From contig DQCH01000026.1 of assembly GCA_003545155.1 (NCBI GenBank), forward strand, positions 1 through 6,190: a stretch of 6,190 nucleotides of DNA, written 5' to 3'. Made by a program: the position numbers and the translations under genes. The notes under the pieces are model-generated. The model was given only the letters and a program-made list of their open reading frames with translations. It was not told the DNA's origin and made no database searches. The stretch is from Candidatus Acetothermia bacterium. Lineage in GTDB: Bacteria > Bipolaricaulota > Bipolaricaulia > UBA7950 > UBA9294. Positions 5,437 through 6,190 of this stretch are shown here, piece after piece. The number at the start of each line of letters is the position of its first letter. Position 1 is the first letter of the stretch.

Positions 5437-6123
5437 ATGAGAAAACGGTTAGCATGTGTTTTCTGCCTTAGTGCGTTCTTGCTGGTGATCGGCCTCGCTG
5501 CGTTCGGGATAGAGGCTGACTTCAGTCCGTCGAGTTATAATCCCGCTTTAGGAGAGGCTGTAACGTTTGAAGTCTGTCAGCCTTGTCTGGGTAGTGAGAT
5601 ATCCAAGTACGAATGGGATTTTGATGGGGATGGCCTCTACGAGGTCTCGACCGAGGAACCGCTCGCGGTACACACCTTCACTGAGCCCGGTTATGTCGAC
5701 GTAGCACTGAGGGTTGTTGACGTAGGTGGACGGGCGGTGACTCGTTCGAAAGGGATTCTCGTAGGAGAGGTACCCTTGTTCGCGGTACGCAGCTTTGTGA
5801 CCGAAGAAGACGGGGGAACCTTTATCCTAGTTACACTCACCGCCAAGGTTGTATTGTCCGCTCCCGCTTTGGAGGAGACGCTTCCCCGGGGATGGCAGGT
5901 GGAGATCCTCGACTCCGAAGGGGCACTCACAAAGGTGGCAGATGGAACTCTACAGGCTCTCTGGGCGGAGATGCTTATAGGAGGGGAGACGCGGACGTTC
6001 TCCTATCGGCTTCATCCCTCTTATGAGACTGGCGCAACTAAGCTTAGCGGGGTCATAAGCGCCTACGATGTGGAAGGGAGAATCAAGGCCTCCGTCTGCG
6101 GAGACCACTCCATTTTCCGCTAG
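5437..6123 (+). CDS. Exported PKD protein with one beta domain, lacking the Trp-repeat tail
   Basis: This 228-residue secreted protein is the short member of the three-gene set. The signal peptide is Met-Arg-Lys-Arg plus a hydrophobic core, cleaved near Phe-Gly (23-24). A PKD domain spans about 26-109 with WDFDGDG (W60) and a Cys-x-x-Cys pair (C47, C50) that is not usual for PKD. From residue 116 (AVRSF) comes the Arg-Thr/Ser-Ile/Phe beta domain seen in genes 2 and 3, with EETLPRGW, a Trp in the strand where the paralogues have QWVF, and a Tyr-containing final strand. The protein ends four residues after a Cys-Gly-Asp boundary, the point where the paralogues begin their helical domain. It is therefore either a naturally tail-less partner or an old truncation. 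The stop is followed by a terminator, so this is the last gene of the operon. The role is probably structural; no enzyme motif is visible. Confidence 0.9.
   Translation: MRKRLACVFCLSAFLLVIGLAAFGIEADFSPSSYNPALGEAVTFEVCQPCLGSEISKYEWDFDGDGLYEVSTEEPLAVHTFTEPGYVDVALRVVDVGGRAVTRSKGILVGEVPLFAVRSFVTEEDGGTFILVTLTAKVVLSAPALEETLPRGWQVEILDSEGALTKVADGTLQALWAEMLIGGETRTFSYRLHPSYETGATKLSGVISAYDVEGRIKASVCGDHSIFR
5782..6120 (+). repeat. Module D: beta half only, in gene 4
   Basis: Residues 116-228 of gene 4 match the beta half of the modules in genes 2 and 3 (AVRSF start, LPRGW loop, aromatic strand, Cys-Gly-Asp boundary). The Trp-repeat helical half is absent. Confidence 0.7.
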
Positions 6124-6147
6124 AGAGGGTAAAGTAAAGGATACCGT

Positions 6148-6175
6148 GGACGGCCAATACGGTCGTCCTTTTTTT
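6148..6175 (+). terminator. Intrinsic terminator closing the operon
   Basis: GGACGGCC (6148-6155) pairs with GGTCGTCC (6161-6168) over 8 bp with one G-T pair, around the 5-base loop AATAC. Seven Ts (6169-6175) follow. It lies 24 bases after the gene 4 stop and is the only clear intrinsic terminator in the window. Confidence 0.92.
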
Positions 6176-6190
6176 AAAGACCCATTTTTC

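Noticed and set aside
5449..5460. Possible lipobox (Leu-Ala-Cys) at the N-terminus of gene 4
   Set aside because: The Cys is at residue 7, before the hydrophobic core, so it cannot be a signal peptidase II site.

Overview
The window carries four consecutive + strand genes, all encoding exported proteins, and ends in a strong intrinsic terminator. There are no RNA genes, mobile elements, CRISPR arrays or housekeeping genes. Signal peptides, Shine-Dalgarno sites and short intergenic gaps mark it as bacterial. Composition is moderately GC-rich. The protein style (PKD domains, an Arg-Thr-Ile beta domain, and a Trp-containing helical tail ending in Asp-Pro-Leu-Pro) recalls surface proteins I associate with uncultivated anaerobic thermophile lineages such as Bipolaricaulota (Acetothermia). 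That assignment comes from memory of protein style and is tentative, because no phylogenetic marker is present.

Layout. Positions 1-201 hold no convincing gene. They contain several overlapping inverted repeats (75-111), a perfect TTGACA -35 box and a small palindrome just before the first gene. Gene 1 (202-831) is an exported protein of unknown function whose layout recalls the CsgG/GNA1162-like periplasmic group. A 132-base gap with an extended -10 promoter candidate leads to gene 2 (964-3201). Gene 2 encodes a unique beta-rich N-domain, a PKD domain and two tandem copies of a roughly 200-residue module. Gene 3 (3246-5396) encodes a von Willebrand A domain with a permuted metal site, two PKD domains and one copy of the same module. 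Gene 4 (5437-6123) encodes a PKD domain and only the beta half of the module. A hairpin with a T7 tract (6148-6175) closes the unit.

Genes 2-4 are probably one operon: the gaps are 40-44 bases, each gene has its own Shine-Dalgarno site, and only one terminator is seen, after gene 4. They are paralogous in their C-terminal parts and probably build one extracellular or cell-surface assembly. The PKD and beta domains would act as stalk or spacer, the vWA domain as a possible metal-dependent adhesion head, and the Trp-repeat tail as a candidate docking, sorting or assembly element. No LPXTG, SLH, PEP-CTERM or C-terminal membrane anchor is visible. The possible novelty lies in the Trp-repeat C-terminal domain and the three-gene set built around it.
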